Shown here: positions 1-6,836 of the stretch, one piece after another | Layout: every line of letters starts with the position of its first letter | Numbering within the stretch: the first letter of the stretch is position 1 | DNA from: an uncultured Acetatifactor sp. | GTDB taxonomy: Bacteria > Bacillota > Clostridia > Lachnospirales > Lachnospiraceae | Direction of reading: 5' to 3' | Assembly (NCBI GenBank): GCA_910579755.1 | Contig: CAJTVB010000032.1 | Location: forward strand, 1,342-21,751 | Length of the DNA stretch: 20,410 bases | Made by a program: the position numbers and the translations under genes | Notes under the pieces: generated by a model | Database searches by the model: none | What the model saw: only the letters and a program-made list of their open reading frames with translations | What the model was told of the DNA's origin: nothing

Positions 1-1231
1 CGGCCTCGTTCTTGATGGCGTAAGTGCTGGCGGAACGGATTGCCTCCAAGACCAACTCGCGTACAGCGGCAGTCCGAATGTAATGCTGCGAACAAGCGGT
101 CTGAAAGCGGTCTCTGGCATGGTCATAGGTCGAGCAATAGTATTCATCTCGGTTTGATCTGCGTTTTCCGTTGGGTCTGCCCTGCCAGTCCCGCGCCCAG
201 CCGCCAGCCCCCCGGTGGTTATACATCTTTGCGCCGCAGTCAGCGCAGAACATCAAGCCCGTCAGCGGATTAGCCTCTCCCAGCGTATCCGTCCGGCGCA
301 CGATCTTCCGCAGCTCCTGCGCCAGCTGCCATGTTCTTTCGTCTACGATGGCATCATGTGTGTTCTCGAAAATCACCCAATCCTCTTTTGCCGCCTTTTT
401 AGCCCGCTTATCTTTATAGGATTCTTTGTAAGTGCGGAAGTTGACAGTGTGCCCCATATACTCCGGTTTTGTGAGCATATCAGAAATTGTGGTTCCCCGC
501 CAGGTATAGCGTTCATCCGAATAGTCCCGGCTCTGGCAAGTCCCTTGGTTTCGCTGTCCCAGGTAGTAGGCGGGCCGTTCTACCTTTTCCGCTGTCAAAA
601 TGCGGGCGATCTGGTGAGGGCCGTTTCCCTCAATCGTAAGCTGGAAAATCCGGCGCACAACCGCCGCCGCTTCCTCGTCAATCAGCCAGTGTCCAGGGTC
701 GTCCGGGTCCTTGCGGTAGCCGTAAATGACGTTGTTCGTGGTGTGCTTGCCGCTCATGCCCTTGGCCCGGAGTACGGCGGTCACTTTCCGGCTGCAATCC
801 CGAATGTACCACTCGTTTATGACATTCAAAAAGGGGGCGAACTCCCCGCTGCTCTGTACGCTGCTGTCAATACCGTTAGAGATGGCAATAAACCGAACAC
901 CTTTTTCCCGGAACATAACTTCGGTATAGAAGCCAGTCTGAAGATAATCACGCCCAATCCGGCTCATATCCTTGGCGATCACACAGCCGACCTTTCCAGC
1001 TTCAATATCCGCAATCAGGCGTTTCCAGTCCGGGCGGTCAAAGCTGCCTCCCGACCAGCCATCATCTGTGTAATGGGCGCAATTATTGAACCCATGCTGG
1101 GCAGCATATGCTTCGAGCATCTGTTTTTGATGAATGATCGAGTTACTATCGCCTGCCGACATTTCATCGTCACGCGATAATCTCTCATAGAGGGCCGTGA
1201 TCTTTTCCGTGTCCAACCGCTTCGTGTTCAT
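1..1231 (-). CDS. Large serine recombinase of the TnpX/TndX type, 3' end outside the window
   Basis: This gene runs off the window start; 410 codons are visible without a stop. The protein is a site-specific serine recombinase of the large (transposon) class, which cuts and rejoins element ends by a serine nucleophile. In order: a resolvase/invertase catalytic domain at about residues 11-150, with candidate nucleophile Ser19 in YERLSRDD and the arginine-bearing KDMSRIGRD at 87-95; a recombinase domain at about 165-270; and a zinc-ribbon CADC at 329-332 with further Cys/His later. The rest of the C-terminal DNA-binding region is missing. The ATG at 1231 follows AAGGGAG at proper spacing and overlaps the TGA of the upstream TnpW-like gene as ATGA, so translation is probably coupled. 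By family it belongs to Tn4451/Tn5397-like elements. Which element, and whether the gene is intact, cannot be judged here. Confidence 0.93.
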   Translation of the reverse strand, partial: MNTKRLDTEKITALYERLSRDDEMSAGDSNSIIHQKQMLEAYAAQHGFNNCAHYTDDGWSGGSFDRPDWKRLIADIEAGKVGCVIAKDMSRIGRDYLQTGFYTEVMFREKGVRFIAISNGIDSSVQSSGEFAPFLNVINEWYIRDCSRKVTAVLRAKGMSGKHTTNNVIYGYRKDPDDPGHWLIDEEAAAVVRRIFQLTIEGNGPHQIARILTAEKVERPAYYLGQRNQGTCQSRDYSDERYTWRGTTISDMLTKPEYMGHTVNFRTYKESYKDKRAKKAAKEDWVIFENTHDAIVDERTWQLAQELRKIVRRTDTLGEANPLTGLMFCADCGAKMYNHRGAGGWARDWQGRPNGKRRSNRDEYYCSTYDHARDRFQTACSQHYIRTAAVRELVLEAIRSASTYAIKNEA

Positions 1232-1449
1232 AGTGAACTCCCTTCAAGCGGCTGGGTCATTTGTGGTATGCTTATTGTACCACAGTCCGCCGCATTTGTC
1301 ACGGCCTCATGCTGAATTAAATGCAGAATTTTGTCGTTCATGGTTTCCTGGGCAGTATCGCTGAAATGAACCCGGAGTTTGTAGGTGGTAGAACCGATAC
1401 GCCGGTAGATCGTGGCAGTTTTCGCCTCTGCCGGTTGAATTGTAGTTAT
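1228..1449 (-). CDS. TnpW-like small transposon protein, apparent ATA start
   Basis: The 73-residue reading frame resembles the small TnpW-type proteins carried just upstream of large serine recombinases. The recognisable core is YRRIGSTTY followed by VHFS and ETMNDKIL, with a short Asn/Asp-rich tail. Its TGA overlaps the recombinase ATG. The oddity is the start: AAAGGAAGG lies five bases before a codon that reads ATA at 1449-1447, exactly where an ATG would be expected, and no in-frame ATG, GTG or TTG lies nearby. The frame stays open upstream to a TTG at 1620 behind AGAGG, but that would place a large RNA hairpin inside the coding sequence and add residues the family does not seem to have. 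It may be a start-codon mutant, an ATA-initiated gene, or a 130-residue protein. TnpW has no well-established function that I know of. Confidence 0.6.
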   Translation of the reverse strand: MTTIQPAEAKTATIYRRIGSTTYKLRVHFSDTAQETMNDKILHLIQHEAVTNAADCGTISIPQMTQPLEGSSL

Positions 1450-1519
1450 ATTGGCCTTCCTTTCTTGCGGTAGGTCGCAACCCGTGGTATGATGTTGGTG
1501 GGTGTTCCAGGCAAACGGA

Positions 1520-1567
1520 AAGCCAGCCCTCAGTTGCGTAATGTCGTTTGCAACCGAAAGCTGGCTT
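1520..1567 (-). promoter_or_regulatory. Two-tier stem-loop in the leader of the TnpW-like/recombinase genes
   Basis: The outer stem AAGCCAGC (1520-1527) pairs with GCTGGCTT (1560-1567), and the inner stem GTTGC (1533-1537) pairs with GCAAC (1550-1554). The two stems are separated by symmetric five-base internal loops. It lies between the candidate promoter near 1729 and the TnpW-like start, so the transcript leader would fold here. A smaller hairpin, TTGCG/CGCAA, lies just before the Shine-Dalgarno sequence. A control role is inferred only from position and structure. Confidence 0.5.
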
Positions 1568-1723
1568 GATGTGCCTATGTAGTTTTGTCGTGAAAGGACG
1601 ATGGTTTTCACAGCGTCCAAAGCATCCTCTCACTAATAGGAGAAAAACCGTGGGTAAAGCGGAACCATTTTCAAAAGATTTTTGAAATTTCCTTGGAGCG
1701 CCCCGGTTTGTTCGCCTATTTCT

Positions 1724-1753
1724 ATTATACGGTGAAAATCGCCTGGACCACAA
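1724..1753 (-). promoter_or_regulatory. Candidate promoter for the TnpW-like gene and recombinase
   Basis: On the minus strand, a perfect TATAAT (1729-1724) is preceded after 18 bases by TTGTGG (1753-1748). It points toward the recombinase and would give a leader of roughly 270 bases. An AT-rich hairpin (TTTCAAAA, 3-base loop, TTTTGAAA; 1669-1687) lies early in that leader. The -10 is convincing; the -35 is weak. Confidence 0.45.
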
Positions 1754-1765
1754 AAATATGGCGAT

Positions 1766-2212
1766 AATGCAAGATTTGTCCATGCCGCTCAGAAAAATTG
1801 CAAAAATGCAAGATGGAATCAAACTGCGCCAAGCATGGTCTGGTCAGTAGTAAAATGCTGTTGACCAGAACCAAGAGTGCAAAATGCACACTTGGTCCTG
1901 GGTACAACGCGGCCGACAATTTGTCGGTGACGTTACGGACAAATTGTCCGTTTGGTTTTGGCCTGCGTCATTTTGCTGCTGACCACAAAATCAGAACGCC
2001 ATTTGTTGTTCTGATTGGTGGCGGTCAAAATGTCCGGCACCAGCAGAGAGAGGTGATGGCATATTTCGCTGCCACCTCAACGGCAACGTGACGGAAATTT
2101 TGACCACAACGTTGGCAAAAATCAGAATTACATTTCTGATTTTCAGCGGAATTATTGTATTGGGCGAGGCATTACCACCTTTCTGGCTATATTCATTCAC
2201 CACAAATGACCA
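1766..2212. repeat. Dense cluster of inverted and short direct repeats, non-coding
   Basis: No convincing gene lies between 1621 and 2258. Instead there are: a direct repeat AATGCAAGAT at 1766-1775 and 1805-1814; GACCACAAAA at 1746-1755 and 1981-1990; CTGGTCA/TGACCAG at 1840-1846/1862-1868; a 12-bp stem with a 3-base loop at 1870-1896 (one mismatch); two palindromes at 1913-1927 and 1935-1951; a long interrupted stem at 1969-2032; a 10-bp stem at 2118-2143; and TGACCA four times on the plus strand (1862, 1980, 2101, 2207), about 106-121 bases apart. The position next to a recombinase suggests an element end with protein-binding sites, possibly recombinase or accessory-factor sites; this is inference. 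Confidence 0.7.
1913..1951. promoter_or_regulatory. Pair of GACAAWTTGTC palindromes, possible operator
   Basis: CCGACAA-T-TTGTCGG (1913-1927) and ACGGACAA-A-TTGTCCGT (1935-1951) are both perfect around one central base and share the core GACAAWTTGTC. Their centres are 23 bp apart, close to two helical turns, so bound dimers would face the same side of the helix. This is typical of cooperative repressor or partition-type sites. The binding protein is unknown. Confidence 0.5.
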
Positions 2213-2217
2213 GCCGC

Positions 2218-2262
2218 TATGTTATATTTGGGTAGCTTTTCTAAACTACCCTTTATAACATA
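2218..2262. repeat. Long inverted repeat at the element/chromosome junction
   Basis: The left arm at 2218-2235 (TATGTTAT, an A/T stretch, GGGTAG) pairs with the right arm at 2246-2262 (CTACCC, TTT, ATAACATA) around a 10-base spacer. The two blocks match perfectly apart from the T-rich middle. It sits where the palindrome-rich DNA stops and coding-like remnant sequence begins, so it may be the element terminus. A terminator-like hairpin is the alternative reading. Confidence 0.5.
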
Positions 2263-2484
2263 CATCCTCTGTGTACTGGGCGCTTCCATTCGGACAGGAT
2301 GAAGTGAATACCATGCTGAATCAGGCCCGGGAGGTGCTGTCCTGGTATGATAATATGCGCAATCCCATACCCGCCTGGTATTTCAGGGGATATTCTGAAT
2401 TTCCTTGAATATATTGCCTCTCAGAGCTATACGGCTATTGATTTTTATGATGATGGTATCGTGATCAATATTGCGAGCCGATAA
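2259..2484 (+). pseudogene. 3' remnant of an unrecognised gene, truncated and frameshifted
   Basis: Two overlapping frames read like protein. The first is open from 2259 and runs through YWALPFGQDEVNTMLNQ and VLSWYDNM, then degrades to a TGA at 2406-2408. The second is open from the ATG at 2347 and gives AIPYPPGISGDILNFLEYIA and a plausible tail ending at a TAA at 2482-2484. Joining them near 2350-2360 gives one continuous C-terminal fragment of about 74 residues, so one reading-frame shift is needed. The 5' part is absent, replaced by the palindrome-rich DNA. I do not recognise the family. The PYPPG string is reminiscent of the C-terminal part of Orn/Lys/Arg decarboxylases, but this is weak. 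It is probably a gene broken when the mobile element arrived. Confidence 0.5.
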
Positions 2485-2492
2485 GAAAATCG

Positions 2493-2532
2493 TTGCAAAT
2501 CCACTGTGATTATGGTAGACTAAAAACAGTGG
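2493..2532 (+). promoter_or_regulatory. Candidate promoter of the butyryl-CoA operon with an overlapping inverted repeat
   Basis: TTGCAA (2493-2498), a 17-base spacer and TAGACT (2516-2521) form a reasonable vegetative promoter about 60 bases before thl. A perfect 7-bp inverted repeat CCACTGT (2501-2507)/ACAGTGG (2526-2532) brackets the -10 box and could be an operator. It does not match the Rex site TTGTTAA-N4-TTAACAA often found at such operons. Confidence 0.5.
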
Positions 2533-2584
2533 CTATGTCAAAAAAATAACAATCCCACAAACAAAAGTATTGGAGGAAAGACGA

Positions 2585-3769
2585 ATGGCAAAGAAAGTAG
2601 TTTTAGCCGGAGCATGCCGTACCGCCATCGGTACCATGGGAGGCACGCTGAGCACCACTCCTGCCGCGGAGCTGGGGGCCATCGTGATCAAGGAAGCCCT
2701 GAACAGGGCAGGTGTAAAGCCTGAAAATGTAGATCAGGTGTACATGGGCTGTGTCATCCAGGCAGGCCTGGGCCAGAATGTGGCCCGTCAGGCATCCATC
2801 AAGGCGGGACTTCCCATTGAGGTGCCTGCAGTGACCATGAACGTAGTCTGCGGTTCCGGTCTGAACTGTGTGAATCAGGCGGCTCAGATGATCATGGCCG
2901 GAGATGCGGATGTGGTAGTGGCCGGCGGCATGGAAAACATGTCCATGGCTCCCTATGCGGTTCCTCAGGCCCGCTACGGCTACAGGATGAACAACGGTAC
3001 CCTGGTGGATACCATGATTAAAGATGCTCTCTGGGACGCTTTCAATGATTATCATATGATCACCACCGCCGACAATATCTGCCGGGAATGGGGTCTCACC
3101 AGAGAAGAGCTGGATGAGTTTGCGTTAAAGAGCCAGCAGAAGGCCGAGGCGGCTCAGAAATCCGGCGCCTTCGACGCAGAGATCGTGCCTGTGATGGTAA
3201 AGAAAAAGAAAGAAATGATCGAGTTTAAGGTGGACGAGGGCCCCCGGGCAGGCTCCACCATCGAAGGTCTTGCAAAGCTTCGTCCCATTAATCCCGATGG
3301 CTTTGTAACCGCAGGCAATGCTTCCGGCATCAATGACGGTGCTGCAGCCATCGTTGTGATGAGCGAAGAGAAGGCAAAGGAGCTGGGTGTGAAGCCCATG
3401 GCTACCTTTGTGGCCGGCGCCCTGGCAGGCGTGCGTCCCGAGGTGATGGGCATCGGTCCTGTCGCTTCTACCAGAAAGGTGATGGCCAAGACCGGCATGA
3501 AGATCGAGGACTTTGATATCATTGAGGCCAACGAGGCCTTTGCGGCGCAGTCCGTGGCTGTGGGCAAGGATCTGGGCATCGATGTGGACAAACAGCTGAA
3601 CCCCAACGGCGGCGCCATCGCTCTGGGACATCCCGTGGGAGCTTCCGGATGCCGTATTCTGGTGACGCTGCTTCACGAAATGCAGGCCAGAGGAGCCAAG
3701 ACCGGCCTGGCGACTCTGTGTATCGGCGGCGGAATGGGCTGCTCCACTGTAGTAAAAATCGAAGACTAA
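2585..3769 (+). CDS. thl: Acetyl-CoA C-acetyltransferase (thiolase)
   Basis: The 394-residue protein is a biosynthetic thiolase that condenses two acetyl-CoA to acetoacetyl-CoA, the first step of butyrate formation in the cytoplasm. The acylated cysteine is Cys89 in NVVCGSGL. The second catalytic set is His349 in GHPVGASG and Cys379 in CIGGGMG; NEAFAAQ precedes it. The length is normal. The start is the ATG at 2585, eight bases after GGAGG (2572-2576). A TTG at 2570 is in frame but overlaps that Shine-Dalgarno sequence, so it is unlikely. It is the first gene of the thl-crt-hbd-bcd-etfB-etfA operon. The local string YHMITTADNI departs from the more usual YHMGITAEN form, a minor substitution outside the catalytic residues. 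Confidence 0.97.
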   Translation: MAKKVVLAGACRTAIGTMGGTLSTTPAAELGAIVIKEALNRAGVKPENVDQVYMGCVIQAGLGQNVARQASIKAGLPIEVPAVTMNVVCGSGLNCVNQAAQMIMAGDADVVVAGGMENMSMAPYAVPQARYGYRMNNGTLVDTMIKDALWDAFNDYHMITTADNICREWGLTREELDEFALKSQQKAEAAQKSGAFDAEIVPVMVKKKKEMIEFKVDEGPRAGSTIEGLAKLRPINPDGFVTAGNASGINDGAAAIVVMSEEKAKELGVKPMATFVAGALAGVRPEVMGIGPVASTRKVMAKTGMKIEDFDIIEANEAFAAQSVAVGKDLGIDVDKQLNPNGGAIALGHPVGASGCRILVTLLHEMQARGAKTGLATLCIGGGMGCSTVVKIED

Positions 3770-3794
3770 GTATCGGAAAACGATAAAATCAAAA

Positions 3795-3825
3795 GCACAT
3801 CCAAGGGCTTGGCCTGCGGATGTGC
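3795..3825 (+). promoter_or_regulatory. Hairpin in the thl-crt gap
   Basis: GCACATCC (3795-3802) pairs perfectly with GGATGTGC (3818-3825) around a 15-base loop. No run of T follows, so it is not a standard terminator. It lies 20 bases before the crt ATG and could set relative expression or mark an RNA-processing or stability site. Confidence 0.55.
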
Positions 3826-3846
3826 GGTTATGTGAGGTAAAAGGAA

Positions 3847-4632
3847 ATGGAATATATTCAGTATGAACCCAAGGGCGCATACGCCATTATTACCATCAGC
3901 CGGGAGAAGGCCATGAATGCGTTGAACTCCCAGGTGCTGGAGGAGCTGAACGCCGCTCTGGACGGCGTGGATCTGCAGCAGATCCGTTGCCTGATCCTTA
4001 CCGGCGCGGGACAGAAGTCCTTTGTGGCAGGGGCGGACATCGGTGAAATGAGTACCCTGACCAAGGCGGAGGGCGAGGCCTTCGGCAAAAAGGGCAACGA
4101 CGTGTTCCGCAGACTGGAGACCTTCCCGATCCCTGTGATCGCCGCTGTCAACGGCTTCGCTCTGGGCGGAGGCTGTGAGATATCCATGAGCTGTGATATC
4201 AGGATCTGCTCTGATAATGCCGTATTCGGACAGCCCGAGGCAGGTCTGGGAATTACTCCTGGCTTCGGCGGAACCCAGAGACTGGCCCGTCTGGTGGGCG
4301 CCGGCATGGCGAAGCAGCTGATCTACACTGCCCGGAACATTAAGGCGGATGAGGCATACCGGATCGGTCTTGTGAACGCCGTTTATTCCCAGGAGGAGCT
4401 GCTTCCTGCCGCGGAGAAGATGGCTGCAGGCATTGCCAAGAATGCGCCTATCGCCGTCCGCAACTGCAAGAAGGCCATCAACCAGGGACTGGATGTGGAT
4501 ATGGATGAAGCAATCGTTATTGAGGAGAAGCTTTTCGGGGACTGCTTTGAGACAGAAGATCAAAAGTACGGCATGGCCTTCTTCCTTGATAAGAATAAGG
4601 ACAAGGTGAAGGAGCCCTTCAAAAACATGTAA
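3847..4632 (+). CDS. crt: 3-hydroxybutyryl-CoA dehydratase (crotonase)
   Basis: The 261-residue enoyl-CoA hydratase/isomerase-family protein dehydrates 3-hydroxybutyryl-CoA to crotonyl-CoA. The oxyanion-hole segment AGADIGEM is at 61-68, and a second glycine-rich segment ALGGGCE is at 105-111. The two catalytic glutamates are Glu111 and Glu131 (in FGQPEAGLGI), followed by TPGFGGTQR. The length is typical of clostridial Crt. The ATG at 3847 follows GAGGTAAAAGGA, and 77 bases separate it from the thl stop. Its position between thl and hbd supports the butyrate role over a beta-oxidation hydratase. Confidence 0.96.
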   Translation: MEYIQYEPKGAYAIITISREKAMNALNSQVLEELNAALDGVDLQQIRCLILTGAGQKSFVAGADIGEMSTLTKAEGEAFGKKGNDVFRRLETFPIPVIAAVNGFALGGGCEISMSCDIRICSDNAVFGQPEAGLGITPGFGGTQRLARLVGAGMAKQLIYTARNIKADEAYRIGLVNAVYSQEELLPAAEKMAAGIAKNAPIAVRNCKKAINQGLDVDMDEAIVIEEKLFGDCFETEDQKYGMAFFLDKNKDKVKEPFKNM

Positions 4633-4685
4633 TAAAGGGGAGTATATAAGCTCCGCAGACTATATTAAACAAGGAGGAACTTTCC

Positions 4686-5525
4686 ATGAAAGTAGGTATT
4701 ATCGGTGCGGGTACCATGGGTGCCGGGATCGCTCAGGCTTTTGCCATGACGGACGGCTATGAGGTCTGCCTGTGCGACATCAAGCAGGAGTTTGCCGACG
4801 GCGGCAAGGCCAGGATTCTGAAGAATTTGAATTTCCTGGTGGGCAAGGAGAAGATCACTCAGGAGAAGGCGGATGCCATAGCGGCAAAGATTACCACAGG
4901 TCTTAAGGATATCTGCACGGACTGTGATCTGGTGATCGAGGTGGCTCCCGAAAATATGCAGATCAAAAAGACTACCTTCAAGGAGCTTCAGGAGATCGTG
5001 AAGCCCGAGTGCATTTTCGCCACCAATACATCGTCCCTTTCCATCACCGAGATCGGCGCCGGACTGGACAGACCCATGATCGGCATGCATTTCTTCAACC
5101 CTGCCGACAGAATGAAGCTGGTAGAGGTAATCGCAGGCGCAAACACTCCCGACGAGCTGGTGGAGAAGATCAAGAATATCTCCGTTGAGATCGGCAAGAC
5201 TCCCGTTGAAGTGAAGGAGGCTCCCGGTTTCGTAGTAAACAGAATTCTGATCCCCATGATCAACGAGGCCATTGGCATTTATGCGGAAGGCATTGCCAGC
5301 GTAGAGGATATTGATACGGCCATGAAGCTGGGCGCTTCCCATCCCATGGGCCCCCTGGCTCTGGGCGACCTGGTAGGCCTGGACATTGTGCTGGCCATCA
5401 TGGAAGTGCTGCAGAACGAGACCGGCGATCCCAAGTATCGTCCTCATCCTCTGCTTCGCAAGATGGTTCGTGCAGGCAAGCTGGGTAAGAAGACCGGTGT
5501 GGGCTTCTACGATTATAGCAAATAA
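4686..5525 (+). CDS. hbd: 3-hydroxybutyryl-CoA dehydrogenase
   Basis: The 279-residue protein reduces acetoacetyl-CoA to 3-hydroxybutyryl-CoA with NAD(P)H. The N-terminal Rossmann fold opens with GAGTMGAGIAQ at residues 7-17 (GxGxxG type). The substrate and catalytic region includes ATNTSSLS near 112-119 and HFFNPADRMKLVEV, with the candidate catalytic His135. The C-terminal 3HCDH domain contains GFVVNRILIPMINEA and ends with KTGVGFYDY. The length matches clostridial Hbd. AAGGAGG (4671-4677) lies eight bases before the ATG. Fifty-three bases separate it from crt. Confidence 0.97.
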   Translation: MKVGIIGAGTMGAGIAQAFAMTDGYEVCLCDIKQEFADGGKARILKNLNFLVGKEKITQEKADAIAAKITTGLKDICTDCDLVIEVAPENMQIKKTTFKELQEIVKPECIFATNTSSLSITEIGAGLDRPMIGMHFFNPADRMKLVEVIAGANTPDELVEKIKNISVEIGKTPVEVKEAPGFVVNRILIPMINEAIGIYAEGIASVEDIDTAMKLGASHPMGPLALGDLVGLDIVLAIMEVLQNETGDPKYRPHPLLRKMVRAGKLGKKTGVGFYDYSK

Positions 5526-5544
5526 GGAAGCAGGCGTGAATACG

Positions 5545-5576
5545 GCGAGATCACTGTGTGAGTGCGGTGGTCTCGC
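5545..5576 (+). promoter_or_regulatory. Hairpin in the hbd-bcd gap
   Basis: GCGAGATCAC (5545-5554) pairs with GTGGTCTCGC (5567-5576) around a 12-base loop; nine of ten pairs are Watson-Crick and the other would be a G-U pair in RNA. A short CGCG-rich palindrome follows. There is no T tract. It lies in the 108-base gap before bcd and may be an RNA stability or processing element. Confidence 0.55.
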
Positions 5577-5633
5577 GCGTTGCGCGTATATAAACAGACA
5601 GTAATCGAATGAAATTATGGAGGAATGTAAATC

Positions 5634-6785
5634 ATGGATTTTACGTTGCGCAAGGAACATGAAATGGCACGTACTCTTTTCAGAGAGTTTGCCGAAAAGG
5701 AAGTAAAGCCTCTTGCTCAGGAGGTGGATGAGACTGAGGAATTCCCCAGAGGAACCGCGGAGAAGATGGCGAAGAACGGTTTCCTGGGAATCCCTGTTCC
5801 CAAGGAGTATGGCGGGCAGGGCTGCGATCCTCTGACCTACGTGATGTGTGTGGAGGAGCTTTCCAAGGTATGCGGTACCACAGGTGTTATCGTATCCGCT
5901 CACACCTCTCTGTGCTGTGATCCCATTATGACCTTTGGCACGGAAGAGCAGAAGCAGAAATATCTGGTTCCTCTGGCAAAGGGCGAGAAGCTGGGAGCCT
6001 TCGGCCTGACCGAGCCCGGTGCCGGAACCGATGCCCAGGGTCAGCAGACCAAGGCCGTTCTGGATGGCGATGAATATGTGATCAACGGATCCAAGATCTT
6101 TATCACCAACGGTAAAGAGGCGGATGTATATGTGATTTTTGCCGTTACCGGCATGATCGAGAAGCGCGGAAAAATGATCAAGGAGATTTCATCCTTTATA
6201 GTGGAGAAGGGAACTCCCGGCTTCAGCTTTGGTACCAAGGAGAAGAAGATGGGTATCCGCGGCTCTTCTACATATGAGCTGATCTTTACCGACTGCCGTG
6301 TTCCCAAGGAGAATCTTCTGGGCAAGATCGGACAGGGCTTCAAGATCGCCATGCATACTCTGGACGGCGGACGTATCGGTATCGCCGCTCAGGCGTTAGG
6401 GATCGCCGAGGGCGCTCTGGAGAGAACCATCAGCTATACCAAGGAAAGAAAGCAGTTTGGCAGATCCATTGCCGCTCAGCAGAATACCCAGTTCCAGCTG
6501 GCAGATATGGCTACCAAGGTTCAGGCCGCTCAGCTTTTGGTCTATAAGGCTGCTATGGCAAAGGCCACTCAGAAGGAATATGGCTTCGAGGCTGCGCAGG
6601 CCAAGCTGTATGCCGCAGAGGTTGCCATGGAGGTTACCACCAAGGCTGTTCAGCTGCACGGCGGCTATGGCTACACCAGAGAGTATGATGTGGAGCGCAT
6701 GATGCGTGATGCAAAGATCACCGAGATTTACGAGGGAACCAGCGAGGTTCAGCGTATGGTCATCAGCGCCGCACTTTTGAAATAA
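5634..6785 (+). CDS. bcd: Butyryl-CoA dehydrogenase
   Basis: The 383-residue FAD-dependent short-chain acyl-CoA dehydrogenase reduces crotonyl-CoA to butyryl-CoA. The N-terminal helical domain is followed by the FAD/substrate region with LTEPGAGTDA and INGSKIFITNG, then a C-terminal helical domain with RKQFGRSI, QLHGGYGYTREY and the catalytic base Glu367 in IYEGTSEVQR. The length and the position of the base match known clostridial Bcd. The ATG at 5634 follows GGAGG (5619-5623). It lies directly before etfB and etfA. In clostridia this trio forms a complex that couples crotonyl-CoA reduction by NADH to ferredoxin reduction; the coupling is family knowledge, not visible in the sequence. Confidence 0.97.
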   Translation: MDFTLRKEHEMARTLFREFAEKEVKPLAQEVDETEEFPRGTAEKMAKNGFLGIPVPKEYGGQGCDPLTYVMCVEELSKVCGTTGVIVSAHTSLCCDPIMTFGTEEQKQKYLVPLAKGEKLGAFGLTEPGAGTDAQGQQTKAVLDGDEYVINGSKIFITNGKEADVYVIFAVTGMIEKRGKMIKEISSFIVEKGTPGFSFGTKEKKMGIRGSSTYELIFTDCRVPKENLLGKIGQGFKIAMHTLDGGRIGIAAQALGIAEGALERTISYTKERKQFGRSIAAQQNTQFQLADMATKVQAAQLLVYKAAMAKATQKEYGFEAAQAKLYAAEVAMEVTTKAVQLHGGYGYTREYDVERMMRDAKITEIYEGTSEVQRMVISAALLK

Positions 6786-6836
6786 GTTTCAGGCAACCGA
6801 TCTACATGATAATAGAAAATAAGGAGTGAAAATACA

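Noticed and set aside
215..1180. 321-codon plus-strand frame across the recombinase region
   Set aside because: It is antisense to a clear serine recombinase with conserved catalytic and zinc-ribbon motifs; the plus-strand product has no recognisable features.
1766..1814. Possible CRISPR-like repeat (AATGCAAGAT twice)
   Set aside because: There are only two 10-base copies with no regular spacers and no cas genes.
1307..1822. 171-codon minus-strand frame upstream of the recombinase
   Set aside because: It overlaps the TnpW-like gene in another frame, crosses the candidate promoter and leader hairpins, and has no protein-like motif.
2501..2532. Rex redox-repressor operator before thl
   Set aside because: The inverted repeat CCACTGT/ACAGTGG does not match the TTGTTAA-type Rex half-site.
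4665..5903. 412-codon minus-strand frame opposite hbd
   Set aside because: It is a mirror of GC-biased codon positions in hbd and bcd; the His/Leu-rich product has no family features.
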